Under the pieces are notes generated by a model. The model was not told the DNA's origin. It did no database searches and saw nothing but the letters and a program-made list of their open reading frames with translations. This document shows positions 1 to 8,372 of a stretch of DNA of 64,000 bases, in pieces. Source of the stretch: UBA10649 sp963842725 (GTDB taxonomy: Bacteria; Actinomycetota; Actinomycetes; S36-B12); the NCBI GenBank assembly GCA_963842725.1, contig CAWJHN010000003.1, forward strand, positions 62,001 through 126,000. The letters run 5' to 3'. Made by a program: the position numbers and the translations under genes. Positions within the stretch are counted from its first letter, which is position 1, and the number at the start of each line of letters is the position of its first letter.

Positions 1-1295
1 ATCTCGCGCACCACGTCCGGGCTCATGGCCATCCCGTTGACCCGGATGCTGCCACCCTGCGGCGACAACAGGCCCAGGATCAGGTCGACGAGGGTCGACT
101 TGCCCACGCCGGACGGTCCGGTGATCGCCGTCACCTGGCCGCGGGCGCACGTGAGCGACACGCCCTCGAGCACCGGCACCTCGTCGTATCCGAAGCGGAC
201 GTCTCGCACGTCGATCTCCAGGCGCCCGACGGGCAGCCGGCCTCGGATCGGGCCGGATCCGCTCGTCGGGTCCGCATTGACGACAGCCTCGTCGAGCAGC
301 TCCTGGACGGTCGCGACCGCCGGCAGGAAGTTCGCCGCCATCTGACCGGTCTGCCCCAGGGACTGGACGGTCGACAGCAGCCGGGCCACCAGGACGACAA
401 GGACGATCAGCTGGTCGGCTCCGACGCCGACCGCCAGGGAGACCAGCACGAGGACGGATGCGCCGACCGCGGAGAGCACGGACACGGCCGCCCGCTGGAG
501 CGACGACCGGGTGGCGAAGCTGACCTGCACGCCCGCCATCCGCTGCATCGCCCGGTGCAGGAGCAGCAGCCACCGCGACGCCGCCTCGTGCGCCCGGACC
601 AGCTTCAGCGAGCCGACTGCGTCGGTCACGGTGGCGGCGTAGTCGCGGTTGGCGTCGACCTGGTCCTGGCCGAGGCGGTGGGCGCTGCGTGCCGTAGGCA
701 GCAGGGCTACTCCGGTGATGACCGCCAGGACGGCACCGATCGCACCGACGACCGGAGCCACGATCGTGGCGGCGACCGTGATGGCGATCGCCATGAAGAC
801 GCCGATCGTCAACCGAGCGAAGAGGTCGACCATGAACCCGACGCGGGCCACCTCGGTGTTGACGACCTGAACGATGTCGCTCCCGCGGCGGGACAGGAGC
901 CACGACCAGCGGGCGTTGAGCGCGGCGTCGAGGGCGGCCAGCCGCTGTCGATCCAGCACCTCGAGGCGAAGCTCGGTGGTCACGCGATCGCGGATGACCG
1001 TCACCCCGCCCCGGACCATGACGACGAGGACAAGGAGCAGGAGGATCACCGCCAACGGCACCACGGTGGCGAACGAGCCGAGCACCGGCCAGCCGCTCAC
1101 GTCGACGCCGTTGCCCTGCAGGCCGTTGAGCACCGGGACCAGGAGCAGCAGCGAGATGCCCTCGGTCACCGCCAGGAGGAGACCGAGGCCGATCACCCAC
1201 GCCAGCCGACGGGAGTTCGTGGCCCGCAGGAGCCGAAGGAGCAGTCGCATGTCGCGACCCAGATCGCCGCGGGCTGTCGTCGGCTCCGGGGTCAC
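1..1295 (-). CDS. ABC transporter, fused permease and ATPase, probable RiPP exporter (3' end cut by window)
   Basis: Reading the minus strand from a GTG at 1295 gives an unbroken frame running off the window start. An in-frame ATG at 1250 is an alternative start. The first ~310 residues are hydrophobic segments of an exporter-type transmembrane domain. An ATPase domain follows, with the Walker A motif GPSGVGKST near the window edge; signature and Walker B lie outside. The gene is divergent from the RRE gene at 1361 and shares its 65 bp upstream region. One-polypeptide exporters of this kind are the usual D (export and immunity) component of lasso-peptide clusters, so export of the product made by the neighbours is a good inference. 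Substrate is not shown by the sequence. Confidence 0.85.
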   Translation of the reverse strand, partial: MTPEPTTARGDLGRDMRLLLRLLRATNSRRLAWVIGLGLLLAVTEGISLLLLVPVLNGLQGNGVDVSGWPVLGSFATVVPLAVILLLLVLVVMVRGGVTVIRDRVTTELRLEVLDRQRLAALDAALNARWSWLLSRRGSDIVQVVNTEVARVGFMVDLFARLTIGVFMAIAITVAATIVAPVVGAIGAVLAVITGVALLPTARSAHRLGQDQVDANRDYAATVTDAVGSLKLVRAHEAASRWLLLLHRAMQRMAGVQVSFATRSSLQRAAVSVLSAVGASVLVLVSLAVGVGADQLIVLVVLVARLLSTVQSLGQTGQMAANFLPAVATVQELLDEAVVNADPTSGSGPIRGRLPVGRLEIDVRDVRFGYDEVPVLEGVSLTCARGQVTAITGPSGVGKSTLVDLILGLLSPQGGSIRVNGMAMSPDVVRE

Positions 1296-1348
1296 GGGCC
1301 AAGAGTAGGGCGGTCGTCGTCTCCGTCCGGGACCAGTCGATCGATGAC

Positions 1349-1354
1349 TAGTAT
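1349..1354 (+). promoter_or_regulatory. -10-like hexamer TAGTAT for a probable leaderless start of the RRE gene
   Basis: The hexamer ends exactly six bases before the ATG at 1361 and there is no Shine-Dalgarno sequence. The same spacing recurs at other starts in this locus. Inferred from position only. Confidence 0.4.
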
Positions 1355-1360
1355 CCGGGC

Positions 1361-1645
1361 ATGGAATCGACGCGGGTGCCGATGCGCGCAGACGGGGTGC
1401 TCGAGGCTGACGTCGACGGCCAGCGGATCCTGATGAGCCCGAGCGGCTTCACGTACTTCGGTCTGGTCGAGACCGGCGCGCCCATCTGGGACCTCATCGA
1501 CGGCCAGCGATCCGTCGACGACCTGGTCGTCGAACTGCTGGAGCGCTACGAGGGCGACCCCGCGAGGATCCGCACCGAGGTCGACGCGTTCCTCTCGGGT
1601 CTCGACGCGGCTGGCCTCCTGTCGGACGGCCCCACCGACTCGTGA
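1361..1645 (+). CDS. PqqD-like RiPP recognition element (lasso B1-type)
   Basis: 94 residues, the usual size of a stand-alone PqqD/RRE protein. The central part (about residues 24-75) has the pattern of the winged-helix fold: a short beta strand, then GAPIWDLIDGQRSVDDLVVELLERY, shown here only as the key elements W-x-LIDG and SVDDLVVELL, followed by an Asp-rich helix ending in a Leu-rich tail. In lasso systems the B1 protein binds the precursor leader and delivers it to the leader peptidase and cyclase. It is the first gene of the rightward operon, 12 bp ahead of the next gene. Family assignment rests on size, pattern and context. Confidence 0.8.
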   Translation: MESTRVPMRADGVLEADVDGQRILMSPSGFTYFGLVETGAPIWDLIDGQRSVDDLVVELLERYEGDPARIRTEVDAFLSGLDAAGLLSDGPTDS

Positions 1646-1657
1646 TCGGCTGACGCG

Positions 1658-2473
1658 GTGGCCGGGCCGGTCCGCGCAGCGGGTCCGAGGCTGAACTCGG
1701 CGTCGGAGCCCTGGACCGCCACCTTCCCCGGCCTCGGCGTCATCCGGGTCCGCGACGACGGTGCCGTGGACGTGGACGTCGACGTTGCCATTGACGGCGA
1801 CGCCGATACAGGTCGGTCGCCGCTCCGCGACGAGCGCCGGCGCGCACTGCTCTACGGCTGGGGCGAGCCCCTCTCGTTCGCACGGGTCGGCTGCCTGGCC
1901 CTCTCGGGCACCTCCCTGGCGCCACCCCCGGGGTCGCATCAGGACGGGGCAGTGCTGGTCTCGGGCAGCTACCTCGAGCGGGCGGCGATCTGCCTCGGCC
2001 TTGTCCAGCGCGGCTGGCGCCTGCTCGCCGATGGCATCGCCCCCGTGCGGCAGATCGGCGACGTGCTCACCTGCGAGCGTCGGGAGGCGCCGATGGTCGT
2101 CGGCGAGCGTCAGGCGCGCGCGTCAGGCCTGGGATTCGAGACGGCTCGGTCCGGAGCGGGGACGGCCATCGTGGATGCGCCCCGCGCGCCGGGCGGAATT
2201 CCGCTGCGCGCCTGCGCGATCGCGACGTCGCGCATCCCCGAGCGCGACAGATTGGTCCAACCACTGGCCGGCCACGATCGGTTCCGTGCCACCGCCGACC
2301 TGCTTCTCGGCGGCGCCCTCGCGGGGCCCATCCGCACGCCGGACCAGCGCATGGCGGTCCAGTTGCGGCTCGCAGGGCTGGACGCGGCCAAGGCGCACGC
2401 GAGCCGCCTCGTACACGATTCCCGGGACGACGCAGTGATCGACGAACTGCTCGACTGGCTCGGGGCGGCATGA
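1658..2473 (+). CDS. HPr-kinase-like pseudokinase of the RiPP locus
   Basis: 271 residues from a GTG, 12 bp after the RRE gene and overlapping the next gene by 4 bp. I see no intact catalytic motif. Residues 103-127 align without a gap to the P-loop region of the HPr-kinase-like domains encoded at 2470 and 8373: G103-S104 match, then YLERAA replaces GAGKST, with Arg108 at the P-loop Lys position. R118-G119, L122-L123 and D125 are kept, but the second Asp of the kinase DD pair is Gly126. The protein therefore looks like a kinase relative that has lost nucleotide binding. It may be a scaffold, a substrate-presenting partner or a regulator of the true kinases. The homology call is mine, from a short alignment; the rest of the protein is unrecognised. 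Confidence 0.6.
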   Translation: MAGPVRAAGPRLNSASEPWTATFPGLGVIRVRDDGAVDVDVDVAIDGDADTGRSPLRDERRRALLYGWGEPLSFARVGCLALSGTSLAPPPGSHQDGAVLVSGSYLERAAICLGLVQRGWRLLADGIAPVRQIGDVLTCERREAPMVVGERQARASGLGFETARSGAGTAIVDAPRAPGGIPLRACAIATSRIPERDRLVQPLAGHDRFRATADLLLGGALAGPIRTPDQRMAVQLRLAGLDAAKAHASRLVHDSRDDAVIDELLDWLGAA

Positions 2474-4260
2474 GCCTCGACGACTCGGTGGGCCGCCCCC
2501 ACGTCTGGCTCGCGTCCTACCCCAAGTCCGGGAACACCTGGGTGCGCGCGATCCTGACCGCGCTCCTCGAAGGCGACCACCTCTTCGCAGTGAACTCCCT
2601 GCACTTCGGGCACCAGCCGCACCACGTCGCGGGAGCCCAGTCGGTCTGGGGGATCGATCCGCGCTGGTTCGACCGCGACGAGATGGAGATCCTGCGCGCC
2701 GCGCTCCTGGACGAGACAGGGCGAACCGATCCGACCCAGCCCGGCTTCCGCAAGACCCACGACCGGTACCGGGACCGGCCCCTGTCCTGGCCCCATGGCA
2801 CATCCCCCTCGACGGCGAGGTCGCCCGTACCCGAGCCGTTCCCCGCAGACTCGACGCGCGGCGCGATCCTCGTCGTCCGCGACCCTCGCGACGTCGCCTG
2901 CTCGTACGCGGCCTTCTTCGACAAGGACCTCGACACCGCGATCGACGAGCTCGGCCGTGACCAGCGCGACCCGGCGTACCCCGCTCGCGCGCTTGCGGAG
3001 CAGTCGTGGGGCTCGTGGTCGTCCCATGCGGAGTCCTGGCTCGACCCCGGCGTTCCGTTTCCCGTACATCTGGTCCGCTACGAGGGTCTCCACGACGACG
3101 CCGTGGGGATCCTCCACCCGATCCTGCAGTCGCTGGGCATGTCGGTGACGACCGACCGCCTCTCGGCAGCCGTCGACCGGGCGCGATTCGATCGGCTCCA
3201 GCGCGAGGAGTCCACGGCCGGGTTCCGGGAAGTGCATCCGCGCGGTGACGCGTTCTTCCGGGCGGGCCGAGCGGGCCGCTGGCGAAACGAGCTCAGCATG
3301 GAGCAGGTGCAGGCCATCGAGGACGCGCACCACGCGACGATGACCCGGCTCGGCTACGAACTCGCCACGACCCCAACGTCCGGCAGTCCGTGGTGGCCGC
3401 TGCCGGCGCACCTCGGCATCACGGTGGAGCAGGGACGGACCCCCGACCTCGTCGATGCGCACCACCCGCACCCGTCCATCGCACTGACCGCGACGGAGGC
3501 GCTGATGGACTTCCCGATGCGCGCCCGCCTGTACGTGAGCGGCGGGGACCACATCGTCGTCGACCCGGGCGACGGGCTCGACCACGGGTCGGAGGCGGCC
3601 TGGCTGGTGCAGGGCTGGGGGGTCACGCTGGCGATGCTGCAGCGCGGGCTGCTGACGATGCACGCGGCCGCGGTGCGGCTGGACGGGCGGACCGTCTGCA
3701 TCGCGGGGGGATCGGGGGCCGGCAAGTCGACGACAGCGGTCGCGCTGGCCAACCGCGGGCACGACCTCCTCGTGGACGACGTGTCGGTCGTCTCGTTCGC
3801 GGGAAGCGACGATCAGCCGGCCGCCTTCGTCCACCCCTTCGCCCGCAACGTGCACCTCCTCCCCGATGCCGCCGCCGCCCTCGGGATCGACTTCGACGGC
3901 CTGCCGATGCTCTCCGGCGGCCGTTCGAAGGCGGGCTACCGTCCCGCGCCGCCGCCCGAGGGACCGCAGCGGATCGAGCGGGTCATCGTCCTCGAGTCGA
4001 CGTCAGCGGTCGAATCGCCGACGACCCGCCGAGTCGGCGGGGCCGAGGCGATGATGCTCGTGCGGCGCTTCACCCACCGGATGGGCGCCACCCCGGCGAT
4101 CCTGGGCCAGGACGAGTACTTCGCGCGCCTGGCCCGCCTGGCCAACGCGTGCCCCGTCGTCATGATCCGACGGCCATCGGGTCGGGCCACGCTCGACGAG
4201 GTCGCCGACCTCATCGAGGCGGATCTCGACGAGAGGGTCGACGAGCATGCCGGTGAGTGA
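2470..4260 (+). CDS. Sulfotransferase fused to HPr-kinase-like domain, probable RiPP tailoring enzyme
   Basis: 596 residues with two enzymes in one chain. Residues ~10-295 are a PAPS-dependent sulfotransferase: 5'-phosphosulfate loop SYPKSGNTW (16-24), 3'-phosphate site RDPRDVACSY (~137-146), and the C-terminal RAGRAGRWRNE segment (~264) matching the family's RKG..GDWK region. Residues ~300-596 are an HPr-kinase/PEPCK-like domain: MHAAAV entry strand, P-loop GGSGAGKST with Lys419, then LLVDDVSVV carrying the acidic pair. This half is clearly paralogous to the protein at 8373 (shared LPAHLG, VQGWGV, PFARNVHLLPDAAAALG). HPr-kinase relatives in lasso clusters (paeninodin family) phosphorylate the C-terminal Ser of the precursor, and the precursor at 6027 ends in Ser. 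Sulfation is inferred from the fused domain. Confidence 0.88.
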   Translation: MSLDDSVGRPHVWLASYPKSGNTWVRAILTALLEGDHLFAVNSLHFGHQPHHVAGAQSVWGIDPRWFDRDEMEILRAALLDETGRTDPTQPGFRKTHDRYRDRPLSWPHGTSPSTARSPVPEPFPADSTRGAILVVRDPRDVACSYAAFFDKDLDTAIDELGRDQRDPAYPARALAEQSWGSWSSHAESWLDPGVPFPVHLVRYEGLHDDAVGILHPILQSLGMSVTTDRLSAAVDRARFDRLQREESTAGFREVHPRGDAFFRAGRAGRWRNELSMEQVQAIEDAHHATMTRLGYELATTPTSGSPWWPLPAHLGITVEQGRTPDLVDAHHPHPSIALTATEALMDFPMRARLYVSGGDHIVVDPGDGLDHGSEAAWLVQGWGVTLAMLQRGLLTMHAAAVRLDGRTVCIAGGSGAGKSTTAVALANRGHDLLVDDVSVVSFAGSDDQPAAFVHPFARNVHLLPDAAAALGIDFDGLPMLSGGRSKAGYRPAPPPEGPQRIERVIVLESTSAVESPTTRRVGGAEAMMLVRRFTHRMGATPAILGQDEYFARLARLANACPVVMIRRPSGRATLDEVADLIEADLDERVDEHAGE

Positions 4261-5989
4261 CACCGACCTCCTGCGCGCGCACGGAACAGGCCTGACAGCG
4301 CAGGCAAGCCGCGGCACCCTGATCCCGATCGAGCACGCGCACACCGTCACCGCCGGGCAGTCCGTGCGCGGTTGCGTGTTCGGCCCGCTGACCGCGCGCG
4401 AGTCCGAGCGCCTCGTCCACGCCCTCGAGTCGGGCGACGACCCCGGAACCGCGGTTCCCGAGGTCCCGTGGGCCGCCGCCGTCCAGCGCGCGGACGGAAG
4501 TACCGTCGTGGCCTGCTCGACGATGCTGCGCAGCGGCGTCTTCTGGTGCGTCGACGGAGAGGGACCGGCGCGGACCCTGACGGTCGCCACAGATCCGGGC
4601 CGCGCGGTGCTGAGCCGACCCGTGGACTCGACGCTGAACCACGACTACTTCCGCGACTCGCTCACCCACAGCGCCGCCGCGGACGTGACGCCGTACCTCG
4701 GCCTGATGCGGCTGGGGCCGGGTCACACGCTGCGCTGGTCGCACGGCGCCGATGTCCCAACCGTGGTGCAGTGGTGCGGACCGGACGCGTGGCCGCCGCC
4801 GGACCTCGAGGGACCGGGGACGACGGATCGGTACCTCGATGCCTTCGACGAGGTCACCTCCGCGCTGCTGCAACGATGCGGGACCCCGATCGTCGCCCTG
4901 TCCGGGGGGCTTGACTCCTCCTTCGTTGCCGCCGGCATCGCCCGGCAGACGACGACGTCGCGCCCCGTGCACGGATGCGTCCATGCTCCGCTGCCCGAGG
5001 CCCGACTGCGGGCGATCGGCGGATGGGAGCCGGACGAGACCGGCCTGGTTCATGACCTGGCCGGCCACTACCCGGGCCTGATCCGCGTCGAGCCGATCAT
5101 CAACACGGCCATGACCCTGCCGCTCGACGCGGCTCACGACGTCGCCGTCCGAGGCTGGTTCCCCGCCTTCACGCCCGGGAACCAGATCTGGCTGGCCCGC
5201 ATCAAGGACGTCGCCCGGCACATGGGCGAGTCCTTCGTCTTCGTCGGCACGCACGGCAACGCGTCCTTCAGCTTCTCCCACTCCTACGCCGCCCCGCCGC
5301 CAGGCCTGGCCCGGCGGACACTGCGGATGGGCCGGGCGGCCGCTCGTGGTACGCGGGACCGGCTGCTGCGCCGTCCGGACGGAGCCGGCGCCGCACAGGC
5401 CGCGTACGCCCGGGCGACCGGAGTGCCACAGGATCTCCTTGCCGTGGGCGCGGCCCCTCGCGATCGCGCCAGCTACCTGGCATGGCTCGCGGGCGTGCAG
5501 AGCGGCCAGGCGAGCACCGCCAACCCGGCCGCAGGACGAGGGGTCCTGACGGTCGACCCGTTCACCGCACGTCCGGTCCTCGACCTCGCCGCCGCGATCA
5601 CTCCGCGGGAGTGGCGATCCGCGCCCGGATCCCGCGGCTATGCGCGTCTCCTGGGCGTGGGACGCGTACCCGACTCCATCCGGCTCCGCACCAGCCGTGG
5701 CCGCCAGTCGTGGGACGACTGGTACGTGATGAGGGACCGGCGTCAGCGCTACCTGGACGAGATCGATCAGCTGACCGGCACTCCCGCACTCGGCGACTGG
5801 CTCGACGTGGCTGCGGTCCGCAGCGCCGCTGAGCGACTGCCCTGGGGCGCCATCGACGGGCAGTCGCACTCGAACGAGGTGGCCGCGCTCAACATGATCC
5901 TCAGCCTTGCCGACTTCGCCCGACTGACACAGTGGCGGATGACCACTCACGCCCACGACCGCCGACGATTCGCGTCGTTCGGACGATAG
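4247..5989 (+). CDS. Asparagine-synthetase-like lasso cyclase (C protein), copy 1
   Basis: 580 residues, overlapping the upstream gene by 14 bp. The C-terminal half carries the adenylating PP-loop LSGGLDSSF near residue 220, the hallmark of asparagine synthetase B and lasso cyclases. The N-terminal glutaminase-like half lacks the Cys nucleophile that true AsnB has as residue 2, and includes the strand GCVFGPLT. It ends 37 bp before a precursor gene. Lasso C proteins activate a core Asp/Glu side chain as an AMP ester for macrolactam formation with the core N-terminus, and that is the expected role. It is clearly related to the copy at 9227 (shared APLPEA, NGNASFSF, RGVLTVDPF, AAITPREW). Confidence 0.9.
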   Translation: MPVSDTDLLRAHGTGLTAQASRGTLIPIEHAHTVTAGQSVRGCVFGPLTARESERLVHALESGDDPGTAVPEVPWAAAVQRADGSTVVACSTMLRSGVFWCVDGEGPARTLTVATDPGRAVLSRPVDSTLNHDYFRDSLTHSAAADVTPYLGLMRLGPGHTLRWSHGADVPTVVQWCGPDAWPPPDLEGPGTTDRYLDAFDEVTSALLQRCGTPIVALSGGLDSSFVAAGIARQTTTSRPVHGCVHAPLPEARLRAIGGWEPDETGLVHDLAGHYPGLIRVEPIINTAMTLPLDAAHDVAVRGWFPAFTPGNQIWLARIKDVARHMGESFVFVGTHGNASFSFSHSYAAPPPGLARRTLRMGRAAARGTRDRLLRRPDGAGAAQAAYARATGVPQDLLAVGAAPRDRASYLAWLAGVQSGQASTANPAAGRGVLTVDPFTARPVLDLAAAITPREWRSAPGSRGYARLLGVGRVPDSIRLRTSRGRQSWDDWYVMRDRRQRYLDEIDQLTGTPALGDWLDVAAVRSAAERLPWGAIDGQSHSNEVAALNMILSLADFARLTQWRMTTHAHDRRRFASFGR

Positions 5990-6014
5990 CCACTCCGGCA
6001 TCGGTGAACCCTGC

Positions 6015-6020
6015 TTTACT
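6015..6020 (+). promoter_or_regulatory. -10-like hexamer TTTACT before precursor 1
   Basis: It ends six bases before the precursor ATG at 6027, with no Shine-Dalgarno sequence between. It would allow a separate leaderless transcript for the precursor, raising its dose over the enzymes. Prediction only. Confidence 0.35.
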
Positions 6021-6026
6021 TCGGCC

Positions 6027-6152
6027 ATGGAAAAGACCCCTTGGACCACGCCCGCCGCCGTCTCGCTGACGGTGGCCGGCTCCGCTGCCAACACCGACAC
6101 CATCGGCCCCGTGCCGGACGCGGAGTTCACCAACTCGCCCAGCCTGAGCTAG
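6027..6152 (+). CDS. RiPP precursor peptide 1 (lasso-type, 41 residues)
   Basis: A 41-residue ORF between cyclase 1 and a hairpin. The leader begins MEKTPWTTPAAVSL, a K-x-P-W-x-x-P-x-V pattern typical of lasso precursors, and continues to TDTI. With the usual Thr at -2 (T25) the core would be GPVPDAEFTNSPSLS, giving a Gly1-Glu7 seven-residue ring. Seven-residue rings are known but rare, so T23 or T25 cannot be excluded as core residue 1. The last residue is Ser, the residue modified by HPr-kinase homologues in paeninodin-type systems; the core also has Thr9, Ser11 and Ser13. It aligns without gaps to the precursor at 12075 over residues 1-34. Confidence 0.85.
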   Translation: MEKTPWTTPAAVSLTVAGSAANTDTIGPVPDAEFTNSPSLS

Positions 6153-6167
6153 TCGACTCGGCATCGG

Positions 6168-6201
6168 CAGTCAGGGCGCCCCGCACGGGGCGCCCTGACT
6201 G
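6168..6201 (+). terminator. Perfect 15-bp hairpin after precursor 1 (attenuator or terminator)
   Basis: CAGTCAGGGCGCCCC is followed by loop GCAC and its exact complement. It starts 15 bp after the precursor stop and precedes the next gene. No T-tract follows, so it may protect the precursor mRNA or partly terminate, rather than being a strong intrinsic terminator. Confidence 0.75.
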
Positions 6202-6240
6202 CGTTCGCCCCGGTTCGCTCCGCCAGCTAGCCTCGATCCG

Positions 6241-7458
6241 ATGACACTCCACGCACCCGGCGGCGACCCGCGGACGGCACCCGTCTCGCGCGCCCAGCCA
6301 CTGACCGCGAGGTCCGTCCGTCAGGTGACCTGGGCGGTTCGCCACTCGCTGGCGAGCGAACGGCAGGAGCCGGTGACGAGCGGGTCGGACCTTGCTGACC
6401 GAATCGACGAGGCTGACGTCCCCGACTTCGTGCGGGCCGCTCGTGTCCACCGGGTGACGGACCTGCTGACAGAACAGGGCCGCCGGCTTTCGCTTCCTGC
6501 CGAGGTCCTGGGCGACCTGCGCGACTCGGCCAAGCGGAGCGCCATGGCCGCGCTGCTCAGCGCCCGCCAGACCGCGCAGGTGCACCGGATCCTGGCCGAG
6601 GCGGGGGTACCGGCCCTCGGTCTCAAGGGCATCGCCCTCAGCGTCCTGACCACCGGGACGCTCACCGCGCGCGGACCCGGGGACATCGACGTGCTGGTCC
6701 GCCCCGAGGACCTGCCCGCCGCGCACCGGGCGCTCACCGAGTCCGGCTGGACGTCGTCGGGGCTGGCCGAGCCTGCTGACGACCGGCTGTCCGCCTGGAT
6801 CCGTTGGATGCGGCGCGAACGCTCGTATGTCAGCGACGTGTCGACGATCGACCTGCACTGGCGAGTGGCGGTCGACCAGACCCTGCTGCCGCCCGCCCGC
6901 GAGCTCCTCACCCGAGCGGTCGTCGTCGACATCGACGGCTTCCCGGTCCGCACCCTGGCCCCCTCCGACGCCCTCGCGGCGGCCTGCTACCACGCCTACC
7001 TCGACCGCTTCGCCCGGCTTCGAGGCCTGATCGACATCGTCCGGCTTGCGCGCGATCCGCGGGTCGCTGTTCCCGCATCCGCTCCGGCGTCGCAGCGTCG
7101 CATGGTCGCGGAGTCCGTCACGTTCACGCATCAGCTGATCGGCGGCTTCGACGACGAGCGGCTGCTGCAGCTCACCGGTGGGCGCCGCGTCAAAGTCGCT
7201 GACCAGGAGCGCCTCTGGGAGCAGGCCGCCCGACGGCCGATCTGGTTCGACGAGTCGATCCCCCTGGACGAGGCGGGCGCCGCGCTGCGGCATCAGTTCC
7301 GGTACGACCGGCTCTCGAGCACCGCGGTTCGCCTGGCCGTCAACGCCGTTCTGCCGCCCGAGAGACTCCGGCGCGGGCAGGGGCCGGGCGATGTCGTCCG
7401 CACGGTGGCGGCGGAGGCGACGGACTTCGTGCGCACCAGCGTGCTGCGCCGCGGCTGA
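6241..7458 (+). CDS. Nucleotidyltransferase-family tailoring protein
   Basis: 405 residues. The catalytic signature is GLKGIALS, then TARGPGDIDVLVRPED near residue 147, the G..D-x-D core of the large nucleotidyltransferase family (NTP_transf_5 type) that often accompanies lasso clusters. A helical C-terminal region follows. In the pseudomycoidin system a homologous gene works after the HPr-like kinase to add sugar to the phosphorylated peptide; that precedent suggests a similar second tailoring step here. A -10-like TAGCCT lies seven bases before the ATG, suggesting its own leaderless transcript after the hairpin at 6168. The gene ends one base before the convergent pirin gene. Confidence 0.8.
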   Translation: MTLHAPGGDPRTAPVSRAQPLTARSVRQVTWAVRHSLASERQEPVTSGSDLADRIDEADVPDFVRAARVHRVTDLLTEQGRRLSLPAEVLGDLRDSAKRSAMAALLSARQTAQVHRILAEAGVPALGLKGIALSVLTTGTLTARGPGDIDVLVRPEDLPAAHRALTESGWTSSGLAEPADDRLSAWIRWMRRERSYVSDVSTIDLHWRVAVDQTLLPPARELLTRAVVVDIDGFPVRTLAPSDALAAACYHAYLDRFARLRGLIDIVRLARDPRVAVPASAPASQRRMVAESVTFTHQLIGGFDDERLLQLTGGRRVKVADQERLWEQAARRPIWFDESIPLDEAGAALRHQFRYDRLSSTAVRLAVNAVLPPERLRRGQGPGDVVRTVAAEATDFVRTSVLRRG

Positions 7459-8325
7459 TCAGGCTCGGCGCAGTCGTCCCTGACGGGGCACGACTCCGAA
7501 CCGGCCGGCATGGAAGTCCTGGTACGCCGCCTCGATCTCGGCGCGAGAGTTCATCACGAAGGGCCCGCCCATGACCACCGGCTCGCGAAGCGGCTGGCCG
7601 CTGTAGGTCATCACCCGGGTCGCGGAATCGCGCTCGGTCGACGTCAATGCGAGCGTGCTCGAGCCCCGCGTGGGATCGGACCAGGCGATCTGCCCCTCGC
7701 CGACGCGGCGCCCACCGATCGAGCACGACCCCTCGACAACGTAGAAGAACGCGCGGTGCGACGCCGGAAGCGCGTAGTCGATCGAGCCACCGGGCTCGAG
7801 GACGACGAAGCCCCCCTGGATCGGGTGCTGATTGGCGGCACTCCCCGTGGTCGAGGCGATCGTCCCGGAGACGACCTCGATCGTCGCCCCGGGCAACGAA
7901 ACGCGGGGACGCTCAGCGGCCCGAAGGTCCTGGTAGTGGGTCGCGACCATCTTGCTGCGGGCCGGCAGGTTCAGCCACAGCTGCAGGGTGTGCGCGTACT
8001 CGTTCCGGAAGGCCAGCTCGCGGTGGATGATGCCGCGCCCGGCCGTCATCCACTGCACGTCGCCGGGCTGAAGCGCGCCCGCGTTGCCCGCGTTGTCACC
8101 GTGCTCGAGCACGCCGTCGAGCACGGTGGTGATCGTCTCGATACCGCGATGCGGATGCCAGTCGAAGCCCGGCTCGGAGAACCAGTCCTCCGCCAGGAGC
8201 AGGAAGGGATCCGTGGTCCGCGGGTCCCGGGGCATGATGATGATCGCCTTGTCATCGACCTGGGCATCGGGCCCGACCCGCACCTTGTCCTCGACGCGGT
8301 CGACGATGCGCGCGGGTGCCGTCAT
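7459..8325 (-). CDS. Pirin family protein
   Basis: 288 residues with the two-cupin layout of pirins. The N-terminal cupin has the metal-site pattern HPHRGIETIT and the later HGD and TAGRGIIHRE segments, giving the His/His/His/Glu set. The C-terminal cupin covers roughly residues 160-280. Bacterial pirins are iron proteins with quercetinase-like or regulatory activity. The gene sits antisense between the two halves of the RiPP locus, touching the nucleotidyltransferase gene tail to tail, and has no obvious role in the pathway. Function here is unproven; family assignment is firm. Confidence 0.92.
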   Translation of the reverse strand: MTAPARIVDRVEDKVRVGPDAQVDDKAIIIMPRDPRTTDPFLLLAEDWFSEPGFDWHPHRGIETITTVLDGVLEHGDNAGNAGALQPGDVQWMTAGRGIIHRELAFRNEYAHTLQLWLNLPARSKMVATHYQDLRAAERPRVSLPGATIEVVSGTIASTTGSAANQHPIQGGFVVLEPGGSIDYALPASHRAFFYVVEGSCSIGGRRVGEGQIAWSDPTRGSSTLALTSTERDSATRVMTYSGQPLREPVVMGGPFVMNSRAEIEAAYQDFHAGRFGVVPRQGRLRRA

Positions 8326-8360
8326 CGCACCAGTGTGTCACCGGGCCCGTGAGCCGCGAG

Positions 8361-8366
8361 TAGCCT
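8361..8366 (+). promoter_or_regulatory. -10-like hexamer TAGCCT before the second half-cluster
   Basis: It ends six bases before the GTG at 8373, in the 47 bp gap to the divergent pirin gene. There is no Shine-Dalgarno sequence, so this is probably the start point of the second operon as a leaderless message. Confidence 0.38.
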
Positions 8367-8372
8367 CCGAGC

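Noticed and set aside
2110..3855. Long minus-strand ORF of 581 codons opposite the sulfotransferase-kinase gene
   Set aside because: Arg/Gly/Pro-rich frame typical of high-GC antisense shadows, no motif, and opposite strongly supported genes.
4211..6133. Minus-strand ORF of 640 codons opposite cyclase 1
   Set aside because: Same shadow pattern; the plus-strand cyclase has intact family motifs.
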